Positions 40,575 through 52,021 of a stretch of 64,000 bases of DNA are shown here, piece after piece. This DNA is from Lineus longissimus. Lineage: Eukaryota; Nemertea; Pilidiophora; Heteronemertea; Lineidae. Numbering within the stretch: position 1 is the stretch's first letter; every line of letters starts with the position of its first letter. The stretch is from assembly GCF_910592395.1 (NCBI RefSeq), contig NC_088318.1, forward strand, positions 5,478,756 to 5,542,755, written 5' to 3'. The position numbers were made by a program, and so were the translations under genes. The notes beneath the pieces are model-generated. The model was not told the origin of the DNA and ran no database searches. It saw only the letters and a list, made by a program, of their open reading frames with translations.

Positions 40575-41682
40575 GTGGATACTAACAGTCACGCGTCTGA
40601 AGAGACAACTGGGACCCCTGGCACACTGTGTGGCCTAACTAACAGTTTGTCAGCGCATTTGATTACGTCAGAGGACGTTGTCAATAATTCACCCACTGGA
40701 AAAGTCGTGTTAGTGAAAACTGCCAAAGCTGTGGCAGACTACAACGGTTGGCAGTTACCCGTTCGAATTTTTTTCGACGAGGGGTCGCAAAGGAGTTATC
40801 TGCGACGGGATGTAGCTGAGAAGCTTGGAGTTGTTCCCCAGAGTTACGTCAATCTTGGAATAAGCGGATTTGCCGCTAACAATTCGCAGGATCGATACGG
40901 TATGGCTGCAATTAGTATTGTAACGTCAGAGGGACTAAAAAGAGTTCCTGTGTTCATTACGCAACAACTTGTGTCTCCTATCAACCAACGGGGTTGGCAG
41001 GCTTGTTTGTCGTTAGGGTTTGGACTTAGCCGATGATTTCCAGGAAATGGATTTCGTTGTTGATTTGCTGATCGGGGCGGATTGCGCTTGGATGTTTTTC
41101 AAAAGTGAATGCATTCGTGGAAATGGGCCTACTGCTCATTTGTCCAATGTTGGCGCTTTGCTGGTCGGATCATTATCGAGTGATCACACAAACGATAGCA
41201 TATCGTGTGTGAGTCTGGCTCAGCCTTTGTGCGTTGGTACCTGTGAGGATTTATCCAATCGTGAGTTGGAAAATCGTGTATCAGCAATGTTTCGGTGTAA
41301 CGATGTTGGCGTAAACGACTTCACTAGACCGGTAGATGACGTAGACGAAGTGTTCACAACGGAATATCAGAAAAAGATCGAATTCAAAAACGGGAAATAC
41401 TCTGTTCCGCTGCCGTGGAGGGAAGATCGGCCTGATTTACCCTCAAACCTTCAAATGTGCCTGCGTCGTTTGGAGCAGGTGGTTGGTCGTCTTCGTAAAC
41501 AGGATCGACTGGACGCATACTGTAAAGTGTTACAGGAGGACATTGACAAAGGGTACGTTGAGGAGGTTACCGATAACCACTGGGATGAGGATAGATCACA
41601 TTTCCTACCACACTTTTACGTGTTAAAGGATTCAGAGACCACACTGTTACGTATTGTGTTTGCGGCTAACGCAGGTGACGTC
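40575..41682 (+). pseudogene. BEL2 protease and start of RT (5' piece)
   Basis: The protease begins with IFFDEGSQRSYLRRDVAEKLG in a frame that runs to about 41030. A frameshift then leads to FVVDLLIGADCAW, IRGNGPTAHLSNVGALLVG and the RT N-terminal domain (YSVPLPWREDRPDLPSNLQM, then HFLPHFYVLKDS, then LRIVFAANA). At 41683 BEL3 interrupts the gene. The RT continues at 50832 beyond BEL3. Confidence 0.85.
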
Positions 41683-42478
41683 TGTGACTGTGGCCAGTCT
41701 GTTTCTGGGTGAATCTTGTTTTTAATGGTTGTAGCCAGCCTTTAAGCTTTGTAGATGGCTCCACCCGTTTTCTCCTCGTGTTATCGCTTTTGCCGCCATT
41801 GCTAAGATCCAGAATCTTCCATATTTTTGGTCCATCAAATGAGTGAATTTGCCTCATCCCCGAAAGTTTTATAGAGAATTTAAGGGCCTTACAAAGGTAA
41901 CTAATATGTCTAGAATAGAAATAATTTCCTTTACTGTGATGACAAGAACTTAGGAGAACTTAGTGGCTTGTTTTTTGGATCAAGTATAGATTTAATATTC
42001 TCGGTGACATTTCTTTCGTTACACCACTTCGGATATCTCAACCTGGCTAGTACTTGATTATATCGTGATGTGTTCAATCTATCGTCTCTGTGAGGTAGCT
42101 CGGTATTGGAGCTCTTCATCTTAATAATTTTGTTTGTAGTTAACATCAAGTTTTGGGGCAGCAATGTGGACTTTAGTAGCATGATCTCAGTCTATTTTAT
42201 GAATATTTTAGTTCAATATTCAATCGTCAGGTGAGGACAGTGTTGTGACAGGTTTTCCTGTCCTCCTGGTGGATGTACTATTGTCTTCCATGATTGTCTC
42301 TTTGTTGTTACGAATATGTACTTAGCTGTTGTTCAATTATTGTATCTTTCAGTTTATTACGTGGTGAATAGATGGGAAAAGAAATCAAGCTTGTTGGTGT
42401 TGTCTTCCAGTAATCTAAGGGTGGATGAAACAAGCCACGGCATGATTATTAACGACTAAAGATATCATTGCCGCTACA
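41683..42478 (+). repeat. BEL3 5' LTR
   Basis: 796 bp, TGTGACTGTGGCC to TTGCCGCTACA. It is flanked on the left by ACGTC (41678-41682), which recurs to the right of the 3' LTR (50832-50836) as a 5-bp target duplication. It differs from the 3' LTR by about eight substitutions and a 14-bp deletion by eye. The sequence after it (GTAATAAACTTTGTG) is unlike the primer-binding sites of BEL1 and BEL2. Confidence 0.92.
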
Positions 42479-42644
42479 GTAATAAACTTTGTGTAACTCA
42501 AAAGGAGATGACTTTATCGTGACGAAGAGAACAGATAGTGTGTTACTAAATACTGTGATATCCAGTGAATTTATAAAGAGAAACCTTTTAGATATCAAAG
42601 ATTTTGTAAAAATGGATCTTTAGAACGTCTACGGAATCAACGGT

Positions 42645-45600
42645 ATGATGAGTGACACAGAGACCAAACATATGGAGGCAGACATCCGTCGACTTAGCTC
42701 GGAACTTGAAACTTTAAACACACGGCTGACGAGCCGCCTTCAAGCTTCCACCCCTAGACAACAACGTCGAAAGTTGATACAAGAAATTGATGAGGACGCC
42801 CAGGGGTGTGTGTTTGAACATAGAAATGTGTCACCAAAATCAAGTCCCAGGTCTTATGAACTTTATGAAGACACGCATCGCATGCCCGAGCCTAGTGGGT
42901 ATCCTGGGGTCTCGCCAGAGAAGCATCGCATGCCCGAGCCAAGTGGGTATGCTGGTGTCTTGCCTGAGAAGCATCACATGCCCGAGCCAAGTGGATATAG
43001 TAGTTACCTGCAAGACAGGCGTCACATCACTGATCCAAGCAGGTACCATAGTGAATTGCAAGAGAGGCGTTACATGCCTGATCCAAGCGATTATCGTAGT
43101 CACTTCCCAGAAAGGCGTCCAGTGCCCGAGCCAAGTGGGCACGATGTTGCAAATTCTGTTGAACTATCAAATTTAGCAGAACTCCTGGCTAACCAACAAG
43201 ACTCTCTCCCTAGAATGGAGCCGTAGGTTTTCAAAGGACAACTGCTGCATTATCCGATCTGGCTGAAATCCTTTGAGGCTTTAATTGAAGACAAGGTTCG
43301 CTCACCTTCCCAGAGACTGTTTTACCTTAATAAGTACACAGCTGGTGAGGCCAAGGAAGCAATCATGGGTTACCTGACACTCCAAACACCTGATGCATAT
43401 AGAAGGGCAAAGTAGCTACTCAAGGACCGTTATGGCAACCAGTTCATCGTTGCTGAAGCCTACAAGCGCAAGATCAATGAGTGGCCGCCAATAAAATTTG
43501 GTGAGGGAAGAGAGCTACGACGGTTTTCAGATTTTCTGGCAAGTTGTATGGCTGCCATGGAGACAGTTGCTTACCTCCAGGGCCTTAATGATGTTGAGGA
43601 GAATAGAAAAATGGTCAAGAAGCTCCCACGTCATTATGCGATGCGATGGAGTAGAAGAGTTGATGCATCCATACACAGCAGCAGTAGTAGTTACCCAACC
43701 TTTAGAGAGTTTTGTGCTTTCCTAGCAGAAGAATCAAGGATAGCTTGTAATCCTATCAATTTAAGGCCAGATGAAGACACAACTAAACGACATCAAAATG
43801 GCAACCCGCACAAGGCAAGGGCACTGGCATCAACCACCACTACCAAGAACAAGAGCAAGACAGATAAATCCTGTAGACCCGATAAGGTCAATGTCACTCA
43901 GTCTGTGCCAGATAAGGCACTAAAACCACCGCCGACATGCAGCTTGTGTAAGGCAGCACATCTGCTCATTAAATGTGATCAATTCTTGAAGATGTCACTA
44001 AAGGAGAGGCAGACCTTGGTGAAGAGTAAAGGCCTTTGCTGGGGCTGCCTTCGTTACGGGCATAGAAAGCAAGAATGCAAGACAAACTTGAAATGTGAGG
44101 TATGCAGCCTGAGACATCCAACACCACTGCACTGATATGCTGATCCAGCCTTTCCAGTCACTCCAACTGAAGGGACAACTAGTGCGACGACATTCAACTG
44201 CAGATCAGTGACTGAACCCAACCAGGAAAGATGCATCCACTCTTTGATTTTGCCGGTTTTTATCTACAGTGAAAATCAAAGTGTTCCAGTCAAGGTCTAC
44301 GCTCTCCTAGATCCTCAATCTGATTCCTGCTTCATCAAAGATGATGTCCTCGATAAATTGGGTGCCGATGGACCGACTCTCACGCTCCGATTATCTACCA
44401 TGCTGGCAGAGGACTCCATCCAGTGCAAGAAGTTAGCTGGTCTTAGGATTAAGAACATGGAGAGCACTGTGGACTTGGCTATGCCCTGTACGTACAGTAG
44501 GCAGTGCATACCAGCTAGCCATTCCTTAATTCCAAAGAAAGAAACAGTAATCAAGTGGTCCCACCTCAGAGAGGTAGCAAAGAAACTTTATTCCTATGAG
44601 GAAGACCTTGAGATAGGGCTGCTGATTGGAACCAATTGTGCTCAAGTTTTAAAGCCAAGAGAAGTCGTCCCTGGTGAAAGCAATGAGCCCAACGGAATCT
44701 GGACAGATCTTGGGTGGGGAGTCATCAGGATTGTGACCCAAGGACTTGAGGAGGAAGAGGAGTCGATGTGTAAGATGGTCTCCAGTGGCCAAAGCGAAAG
44801 AAAATGTCATTTTGCCCTGCGCACATCTGCTAAGGAGATTACGACTCAGAGGGTAACTGAGATGTTCGAGATGGAGTTCCACGAACAACAGTCTGACAAG
44901 ACATTGTCCATGGAGTACAGGAAGTTCATGGAGAAGGCCAAAAATGGTATTTACCAACTTGAAGACGGGCATTTTGTATTGCCATTGCCGTTGAAAAATG
45001 ATGATATTCGACTCCCAGAAAACCGTCAGATGGCGGTGAACCGCTTGAATCATCTAAAGCACAAAATGGTTAAAAATCCCCAGTTCAGGAAGGACTACAC
45101 AGCATTTATGCAGGATATGCTTGACCAAGGTCATGCTGAACCAATCCCAGTAACATCCAAGGGTACCACGGGCCAAGTGTGGTACGTACCTCACCATGGC
45201 GTATATAATCCACAGAAGCCAGGAAAGATTTGTGTCGTATACGATTGCAGCGCGGAGTTTAAAGGGGAGGCCCTGAACCGTCAGCTGCTTCAAGGGCCAG
45301 ACCTCACAAATAACCTCTGTGGGGTGCTGACTCAGTTTCGAAAGGAACCAATAGCGTTCACATGCGACATCCGAAAGATGTTTTATGAAGTCATTGTGGA
45401 AGAGGGGCACCGAGACCTTTTACGTTTCCTTTGGTGGGAAGACGGCAAGTTGGATACCGAGCCGAAAGACTATAGAATGACGCGCCACATTTTCGGTGCC
45501 ACATCATCCCCCGGTTGTGCGAACTATGCCATGAAAGAGACTTCAAACCGATACGAAGGCCACTTCGGAAAGCCCACTGCAGATTTTATACGCCGTAATT

Positions 45601-48242
45601 TCTATGTTGATGATGAAGCCCAGTCAGTTGTCACAACTCAGGAAGCAACAGAGCTGATAGTAAAATCAAGGGAACTTTGCAAAAAGGGAGGATTCCATCT
45701 CCATAAGTATATATGCAATGATAAAGATGTTGTCAGCAAAATCCCTGAAGAATTCAGAGCAGCAACAATCCAAAGTTTCGACAGCCACTCAGAGAGCTTA
45801 CCAGTTGAAAGAATATTGGGGATCCGGTGGTGTGTGGAATCAGACACTCTGCAATTTGCCATAACCTTGAAAGAAAAGCCACTGGCCAGGCACGGAATAC
45901 TGTCAACTGTCAGTTCAGTGTTCGACCCCCTTGGCCTGGTAGCCCCTGTCATTTTGGAAGGTAAACGCATTGTCCAGGAATTGTGTCGAGACAACAAGGG
46001 TTGGGATGACCCTATTCCAGACAGCATCAAGACAAGGTGGAAAGCTTGGAGATCACAGTTAACCAACCTAACCCAGTTTAAGATTCCTCGTTGCTATCGA
46101 CCACCTGACAAGACACAACATCAGAAGCCAAGGCTTCTCGAGTTGCATCACTTCTCTGATGCCAGCCTACTTGGAGGTTATGGACAATGTAGTTATGTAA
46201 GGAGAGTCGAAGAGAACGGCAGGACAAGTACAGCCCTTGTGATGGCCAAGTTTCGTGTTAGGCCAAGCAAGCCTACAACTGTTCCTCGCCTGGAACTGAC
46301 AGCTGCTGTTTCATCCGTCAAAATCAGCAATTTCCTGAGGGCCGACTTGGACTATACCCAAGACGTCATTGAGCACTTTTGGACAGATAGTAAAGTTGTG
46401 TTGGGCTACATCTCAAATGAAGCCAAAAGATTTCACATATTTGTGGCCAACAGAGTCCAGCAGATAAGAAACAGCACCAAGCCTGAGCAGTGACACCATA
46501 TTTCAACCAAAGAAAATCCTGCAGATATAGCATCCCGCAGTGTTACAGCGAAGGAGCTGATCAATAGTGAATTGTGGTGGAAAGGGCCAAAATTTCTTGC
46601 CACACCAGATGGAGTCCTCCTAGAGACAGAGAAATTAACAGTGCCGAACGACGATCCAGAGGTACGAAAGTCGGCTCGCTGCATGGAGAGCCACGTCTGC
46701 ATGGAGAGCCATGTCATCCCTTGTGACATGATGGAGAGATTCCAAAAATTCTCAAGTTGGTTTCGACTGCAAAGAGCCATAGCAATCTGTCAGAAGTATG
46801 TGGAGAAGCTCAAAACCTGTGATGCAGCCCACTACTCTCCAGTGTATGTAACAGACATGGATAGAGCCAAGCTACTCATTATCAGGACTGCTCAGGGTGT
46901 AACATTCCCCAATGAGATTCGGGTCTTACGAGTGGCGCACACCACACAAGTCATCAGCAGCAAAAGTCCCATTTTCCAGTTGGATCCATTCCTTGACGAC
47001 AAGTGTTTGCTTCGAGTGGGTGGCCGGGCCAAAAGGTGCACCCTGTCGATGGAACTGAAATTCCCAATTCTCTTACCTCAGAGATGTCACGTCAGCATAT
47101 TAATCATCGAACACTACCACAGAGATACTGGTCACGCAGGAAGAGGAATAACATTGAATCGAATACAACAAGCAGGGTTTTGGATCCTCAAAGCTCGGAC
47201 TGCAGTAACGCTGCTGATCAAAGATTGCATCTTATGCCGCAAGTTGAGGGGCAATAGCTGTGGACAGAAAATGGCAGATCTTCCTACTGATCGCTTGGAT
47301 TCTATTGCACCATTTACCTACAGTGGGGTCGATTACTTCGGACCGTTCCTTATCAAAGAGGGTCGCTGTGAGATCAAGAGATGGGGCGTGTTGTTCACGT
47401 GTTTAGCCAGCCGCAGTATTCACATTGAAACTGCCATCAGTATGGACACAGACTCTTTCCTTAACGCTTATAGACGTTTTGTGTGTCGACGAGGACCAAT
47501 AAGATTGCTGAGATGCGACCGTGGAAGCAACTTCATAGGAGGACGGAATGACCTGGATGCAGCCCTGGCTGAAATGGATAAAGACAAGCTGAAGCAGGAG
47601 CTGCTTAAAGATGGCCGTGATTTTGTCACCTTCGAAATGAATTTCCCACACTCAAGCCACATGGGAGGTGTGTGGGAGAGGATGATTGGAGCTGCCAGAA
47701 ATGCTTTGTCTGGCCTACTCCTGAGTCATGGCACCAAGCTGAATGATGAACTACTGAGGACGCTGTTAGTCGAAGCTGAGGCGATAGTCAATAGTCGCCC
47801 TTTAACCTACGTAGAAGCTGAGTCTCCAGATTCACCAGAGCCTTTAAGTCCAAGCCAGTTATTGACGTTGAAAGCAAAGGTGGTTTTGCCACCACCCGGT
47901 GTGTTTGAAAAAACAGACCTGTATTGCCGACGCCGCTGGAGACGGGTACAAGCATTGGCAAACGAGTTTTGGGTCCGTTGGAGGCGAGAGTTTTTGCCAA
48001 CCTTGCAGGAGCGTAAGAAGTGGAATCGACAACAAGTGAATGTGACCAAGGGCGACGTGGTCATGATGATCGACGAGACGGCCCCTAGATGTGACTGGCC
48101 TCTAGCGAGGATTGTCGAGATGTTTCCTGGAGAAGATGGACTAGTCCGGAAGGTGAAGATCCGCACAGGCCAAGGCACAGTCTACGAGAGACCGATTCAA
48201 AAGCTGGTACTACTTTTCAAGCCAGATGAACCAGAGAACTAG
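42645..48242 (+). pseudogene. BEL3 gag-pol polyprotein (four in-frame stops, no frameshift)
   Basis: A single frame of 1865 codons. Gag has 16-residue repeats with MPEPSGY (42876-43151), the VFKGQLLHYPIWLKSF core, and zinc knuckles ending CWGCLRYGHRKQEC. Pol has protease (ALLDPQSDSCFIKDD), RT (motif A FTCDIRKMFYEV, catalytic FYVDDEAQS near 45605), RNase H (HHFSDASLLGGYG, RLELTAA, FWTDSKVVLGY), and integrase with an HHCC zinc domain (HYHRDTGHAG ... CILCRKL) and D, D, E in GVDYFGPF, RCDRGSNF and HMGGVWERM. A C-terminal DNA-binding tail follows. In-frame stops are near 43224 (TAG), 43413 (TAG), 44133 (TGA) and 46491 (TGA, at a position usually Trp). The TGA at the gag-pol border might be read through. 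The others look like decay. Confidence 0.92.
42876..43151 (+). repeat. 48-bp coding minisatellite in BEL3 gag
   Basis: Nearly six tandem 48-bp units encode H-(R/H)-M-P-(E/D)-P-S-G-Y followed by seven variable residues. The frame is kept throughout. The repeats lie between the N-terminal helix and the gag core. Confidence 0.9.
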
Positions 48243-49143
48243 GAACGTTAGTTTTGACGCTCGTGATTACGAGAGATGCTATCGAAAAGACCATTTCTAA
48301 GTAAATTAAATTTCAAGCCTTTTCCAGTAAATCTGATTAGAGTTGTATTTCAATGCGTTGTTTTTCCCACACCATTTTCAGTGTACCATGTTTTTGCGTG
48401 CACTAATTTCTTATTTTTAAAATTTGGAACATTGATACAACTATATCAGTTTTACCCTGGCATTGGACTCGAAAATAACACAAACCCTAGTGTAGTGTGG
48501 GGTTCTTATTATTAGTGAAGATTTTGATATACATAATTCAGGATGTGAAATAGTCACAAACGGTGACTTGGAGATTCTGGCGTAGAATTCGGGATGTGAC
48601 TTCAATTATGAGTGTCTCCATTGGTTAATCTGAATAAGTCATCACATTGCATGGTATGTTTTTCCCCCTCTATTCTGCTGTAACATAGGTGCAGCCTTTC
48701 TTCAGTTTAAAATGGTAGTTTTTACTCTAAAATTTACCAGAGCCAATTTACATGACTTCTCAGATTTTCCTTCTGTTGATGCCCATTTTTGAATACTCTA
48801 AGGAGATTATTCACAAGTGAGATTGTTCAATTCACTTCAAGGAATCCTAATCAGTGTACTAGATATATGTCTTCTAAGATTGTGTTTTTTGTAAGACTCA
48901 TTTGTGAGACAATTCCTTTCATGCATTCTTGAATTTGAAGAGTGCTTCAGGACATTATTGACTTTCTGCTATAAGAACAATTGCAGGATTCAGTATTTGA
49001 AATTTTTTTAGAATTGTACTTATTTGACAGGGACTTCTTTGGGGTGCACACCAAATTGGTGACTGTCAGTTAGGGAGATTTTCTATTAGTCTGAGTTTTT
49101 TAGAGGGGTCTTAGGTAAATTGTCCAACAATTTAGGAGAGCCA
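48243..49143 (+). other. BEL3 3' non-coding region
   Basis: Between the end of the integrase frame and the 3' LTR. No env-like gene is supported. Short purine-rich stretches near 49100-49143 could hold the polypurine tract. Confidence 0.5.
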
Positions 49144-50831
49144 TGTGACTGTGGCCAGTCTGTTTCTGGGTGAATCTTGTTTTTAATGGTTGTAGCCAGC
49201 CTTTAAGCTTTGTATATGGCTCCACCCGTTTTCTCCTCGTGTTATCGCTTTTGCCGCCATTGCTAAGATCCAGAATCTTCCATATTTTTGGTCCATCAAA
49301 TGAGTGAATTTGCCTCATCCCCGAAAGTTTTATAGAGAATTTAAGGGCCTTACAAAGGTAACTGTGACTGCCGTCGGTTAGAATTTAGTCAGTAATGCAT
49401 GTTTTAGTGCGTTTTTGCAGTTTGCGCTCTATTTTGTGTCTTTTGGTGTTTGGCGGGTAATTCGAATTTGGCGCCTCCATTTTCGTGCTCCTTTTTGGCT
49501 AGTGCGTCACTCCGGTTCCGCCCAGCCTCGCTTTGAACCCAAACATTTCGGTCGTTACGACCTGTTTAGAATTTGTGCCAGTAAAGGGTACTTTTTCGGG
49601 AACCCTAGTTAGACCCGATGCCGGAACAAAGGTAATTAACTAAAATAACATGTATAGAAACCCTACAGTACAAGCCCAGTTCATGACAGAGCCGGTAAAG
49701 GCCAGTTTTTGATGTGTTTAATTCGTAGAAACCCACGCTTGTTTGCTCCCGCTATAGTTCCATAGTTTAACACCAGGTGACGCCCTGGTGCATGTCCTTA
49801 GAATGCACTAAAATGTTTATAGAATGCTGAGATGCATATTTTTAGTAAGGATCTAGGCAGGTAAATGCCATTTAATACATGATTCTATGTTAAAGATTCG
49901 GTGTAATGTTCAGATAGAATGCTGGAGTAAATCTGCAATGTTGATACTGTATGGTTGTGCAAGAAATGTCATGAATGTGTATGTCTTGTCTGTCCTCCTG
50001 GATGTGACAAATTTTTATGGTTGTTCCTCCTCTACTCATCCTTTCTTCTTACAGTCACTGGTTCTTCCTTTCTTGTCCCCTGTTTATTATGTGAGCAAGT
50101 CTTTATGTATGTTCATTCGTTTTGTCTTTGTAGATTTACGTGATCTGTGGGATCTATGGAAATAAAAGAAGTCATGGAAAACAGAACTTCACTTCGTCCT
50201 TGACATATTATTAAGATTCGATCAAAGCCGCCACAGTAACTAATATGTCTAGAATAGAAATAATTGTCTTTATTGTGATGACAAGAACTTAGGAGAACTT
50301 AGTGGCTTGTTTTTTGGATCAAGTATAGATTTAATATTCTCGGTGACATTTCTTTCGTTACACCACTTCGGACATCTCAACCTGGCTAGTACTTGATTAT
50401 ATCGTGATGTGTTCAATCTATCGTCTCTGTGAGGTAGCTCGGTATTGGAGCTCTTCATCTTAATAATTTTGTTTGTAGTTAACATCAAGTTTTGGGGCAG
50501 CAATGTGGACTTTAGTAGCATGATCTCAGTCTATTTTATGAATATTTTAGTTCAATATTCAATCGTCAGGTGTCTCCACTTCCTTGAGGACAGTGTTGTG
50601 ACAGGTTTTCCTGTCCTCCTGGTGGATGTACTATTGTCTTCCATGATTGTCTCTTTGTTGTTACGAATATGTACTTAGTTGTTGTTCAATTATTGTATCT
50701 TTCAGTTTATTACGTGGTGAATAGATGGGAAAAGAAATCAAGCTTGTTGGTGTTGTCTTCCAGTAATTTAAGGGTGGATGAAACAAGCCGCGGCATGATT
50801 ATTAACGACTAAAGATATCATTGCCGCTACA
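49144..50831 (+). repeat. BEL3 3' LTR, interrupted
   Basis: The two parts, 49144-49362 and 50236-50831 (with GTAAC duplicated), together match the 5' LTR at 41683-42478. This copy keeps a 14-bp segment (TGTCTCCACTTCCT) that the 5' LTR has lost. Confidence 0.92.
49363..50235 (+). mobile_element. Solo LTR inserted in BEL3 3' LTR
   Basis: 873 bp, TGTGACTGCCGTCGG to AAAGCCGCCACA, flanked by GTAAC on both sides (49358-49362 and 50236-50240). It contains GGAAATAAAAG near 50159, a poly(A) signal. No internal coding region remains, so LTR-LTR recombination is the likely origin. The 5-bp duplication and the shared TGTGACTG start suggest another BEL/Pao family. Confidence 0.85.
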
Positions 50832-51299
50832 ACGTCAGTCTGAATGACTGTTTAGTAACAGGACCATGTCTAATGAATAGCCTACACGAAATGCTGTTGA
50901 TGTTTCGTGTTCACAAAATTGCTATAGTTGGCGGACATTGCGCGCGCCTTCCTCTCTATTGGATTAAAGGAGAGTGATCGAAATTTCGTGAAGTTTCTGT
51001 GGTTTCATGATAACGATCTAAGTCAGGACGTTGTTGTGTATAGATACACTACTGTCGTGTTCGGCAATACTTTATCGCCCTTTTCGCTTGCTGCTGTCCT
51101 AGACAAACACCTGCAGAATTACCAGTGTGATGTTTCGATTGATTTGGCAAAGAAATTGTACATGGACAATCTACTAACCGGCGTGGACTTCGACAATCAA
51201 GTGGTGAACTATTACTACACTGCAAGAGCAATTATGCGAGCTGGCGGTTTCAATCTGGGGCAGTGGTTGTCAAATTGTCCTGATCCGTTGCGCATAATT
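50832..51299 (+). pseudogene. BEL2 RT (3' piece)
   Basis: Continues the RT of 40575-41682 after BEL3, in the same frame through the target duplication. It contains SLNDCLVTGPCLMNSL, ADIARAFLSIGLKESDRNF, VVFGNTLSPFSLAAVLDKHL and the catalytic-loop sequence KKLYMDNLLTG. Asn stands where many elements have the second Asp. A small frameshift lies near 50925. It ends at the junction with a LINE tail. RNase H and integrase are missing. Confidence 0.88.
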
Positions 51300-51541
51300 G
51301 TGCCCCACGTCTCTGGAATGCCCTTCCAACTTTTATCCGTAACATTCAATGTTTTAAATCTTTTAAATCTGCCCTCAAGACCCACCTTTTAGTGAGGCGT
51401 ATGTTTTAACTTAATTTCCTGTATGCAAATATATTTTAATAAGTATGTTTTATTGTGTAAATGAACTTCACTGTACAGCGCCACTAACAATTAATTTTAA
51501 AGTGGCGCTATATAAATAAATAAATTATTATTATTAAATTA
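51300..51541 (+). pseudogene. LINE 3' tail, 5'-truncated
   Basis: The short frame reads APRLWNALPTFIRN, then FKSFKSALKTHLL, then a stop. This is the conserved end of CR1/L2-type ORF2. It is followed by GTGGCGCTATATAAATAAAT and a short TTA repeat tail. It lies exactly between the broken BEL2 RT and the Polinton capsid fragment. Confidence 0.75.
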
Positions 51542-51776
51542 TTGTAATGATATAACAAGAGAATCTTTCAGGAAACGGTTCTCTTTATGGGCATTTGACT
51601 TGACCCCTGATAAAGAGGAGGGTGATCATGTACATCTCATAAAAGAAGGGAATTTGAGACTTGATATGAAATTCGCTGATGCATTGACAGCGACAACAAC
51701 TGTTTTTATCTATGCTGAGTTTTACAATGTCATTGAAATTGACCGTTCCAGGAATATCATTAAAGATTTCAAATGA
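51542..51776 (+). pseudogene. Polinton major capsid protein, C-terminal fragment
   Basis: The frame contains WAFDLTPDKEEGDHVHLIKE, then NLRLDMKFADALT, then IYAEFYNVIEIDRSRN. This is the characteristic C-terminal part of the Polinton double-jelly-roll capsid protein. The rest of the gene is missing to the left. The stop (TGA 51774-51776) overlaps the start of the protease gene in an ATGA arrangement. No lesion is seen in the part that survives. Confidence 0.85.
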
Positions 51777-52020
51777 ATGAACTCACTACACATGAGTTAG
51801 AGTCAATAGCTAACTCTCACTCAAAGTTGAGAAGATATTTTCATGGTGTCTATTCTAATAATCATGTTCCGAGATATGTAGAGTCATATCCAGCAGCATA
51901 TATTATCAACACTCACTCTAGTTCAAAAAGTGGGGAACACTGGCTGGCTGTTTACTTTGATGCCAAATAACGAGCTACATATTTTGATTCATTTGGTTTA
52001 CCTCCAAAACTACCAATAAC
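51773..52020 (+). pseudogene. Polinton adenain-like cysteine protease, truncated
   Basis: The capsid-maturation protease. ATG 51773 overlaps the capsid stop. YVESYPAAYIINTHSSSKSG, HWLAVYFDAK and then YFDSFGLPP match the family, with the catalytic His in GEHW and the following acidic residue in YFD. A TAA (51968-51970) interrupts the frame after FDAK, and the homology continues in frame beyond it. The LINE begins at about 52020, so the catalytic Cys region is lost. Confidence 0.85.
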
Positions 52021-52021
52021 C

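Larger units (their letters stand above)
41683..50831 (+). mobile_element. BEL/Pao LTR retrotransposon BEL3, nearly intact
   Basis: Complete element: 5' LTR, one gag-pol frame (42645-48242), 900 bp of 3' non-coding DNA, and a 3' LTR split by a solo LTR of another family. It inserted in the BEL2 RT gene, and the ACGTC duplication and the BEL2 reading frame both join across it. The total is 9.15 kb including the 878-bp secondary insertion. Confidence 0.93.
29755..52020 (+). mobile_element. Polinton/Maverick remains, filled with nested retrotransposons
   Basis: Recognisable Polinton genes lie in one orientation: an acidic ORF (29946-31292), protein-primed PolB (31292-35329, broken), packaging ATPase (35749-36268, truncated), then after a 15-kb stack of BEL/Pao elements the C-terminus of the major capsid protein (51542-51776) and the adenain-like protease (51773-52020). 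Polintons are self-synthesising virus-like elements. This copy cannot be active. Neither terminal inverted repeat was found. The left edge is set at the end of the YR element and the right edge at the LINE junction, so the true borders are unknown. The retroviral-type integrase of Polintons is not seen. Confidence 0.8.

Noticed and set aside
48276-48515. Possible env gene of BEL3
   Set aside because: The frame is short (79 codons), without signal peptide or glycosylation pattern convincing enough to call.
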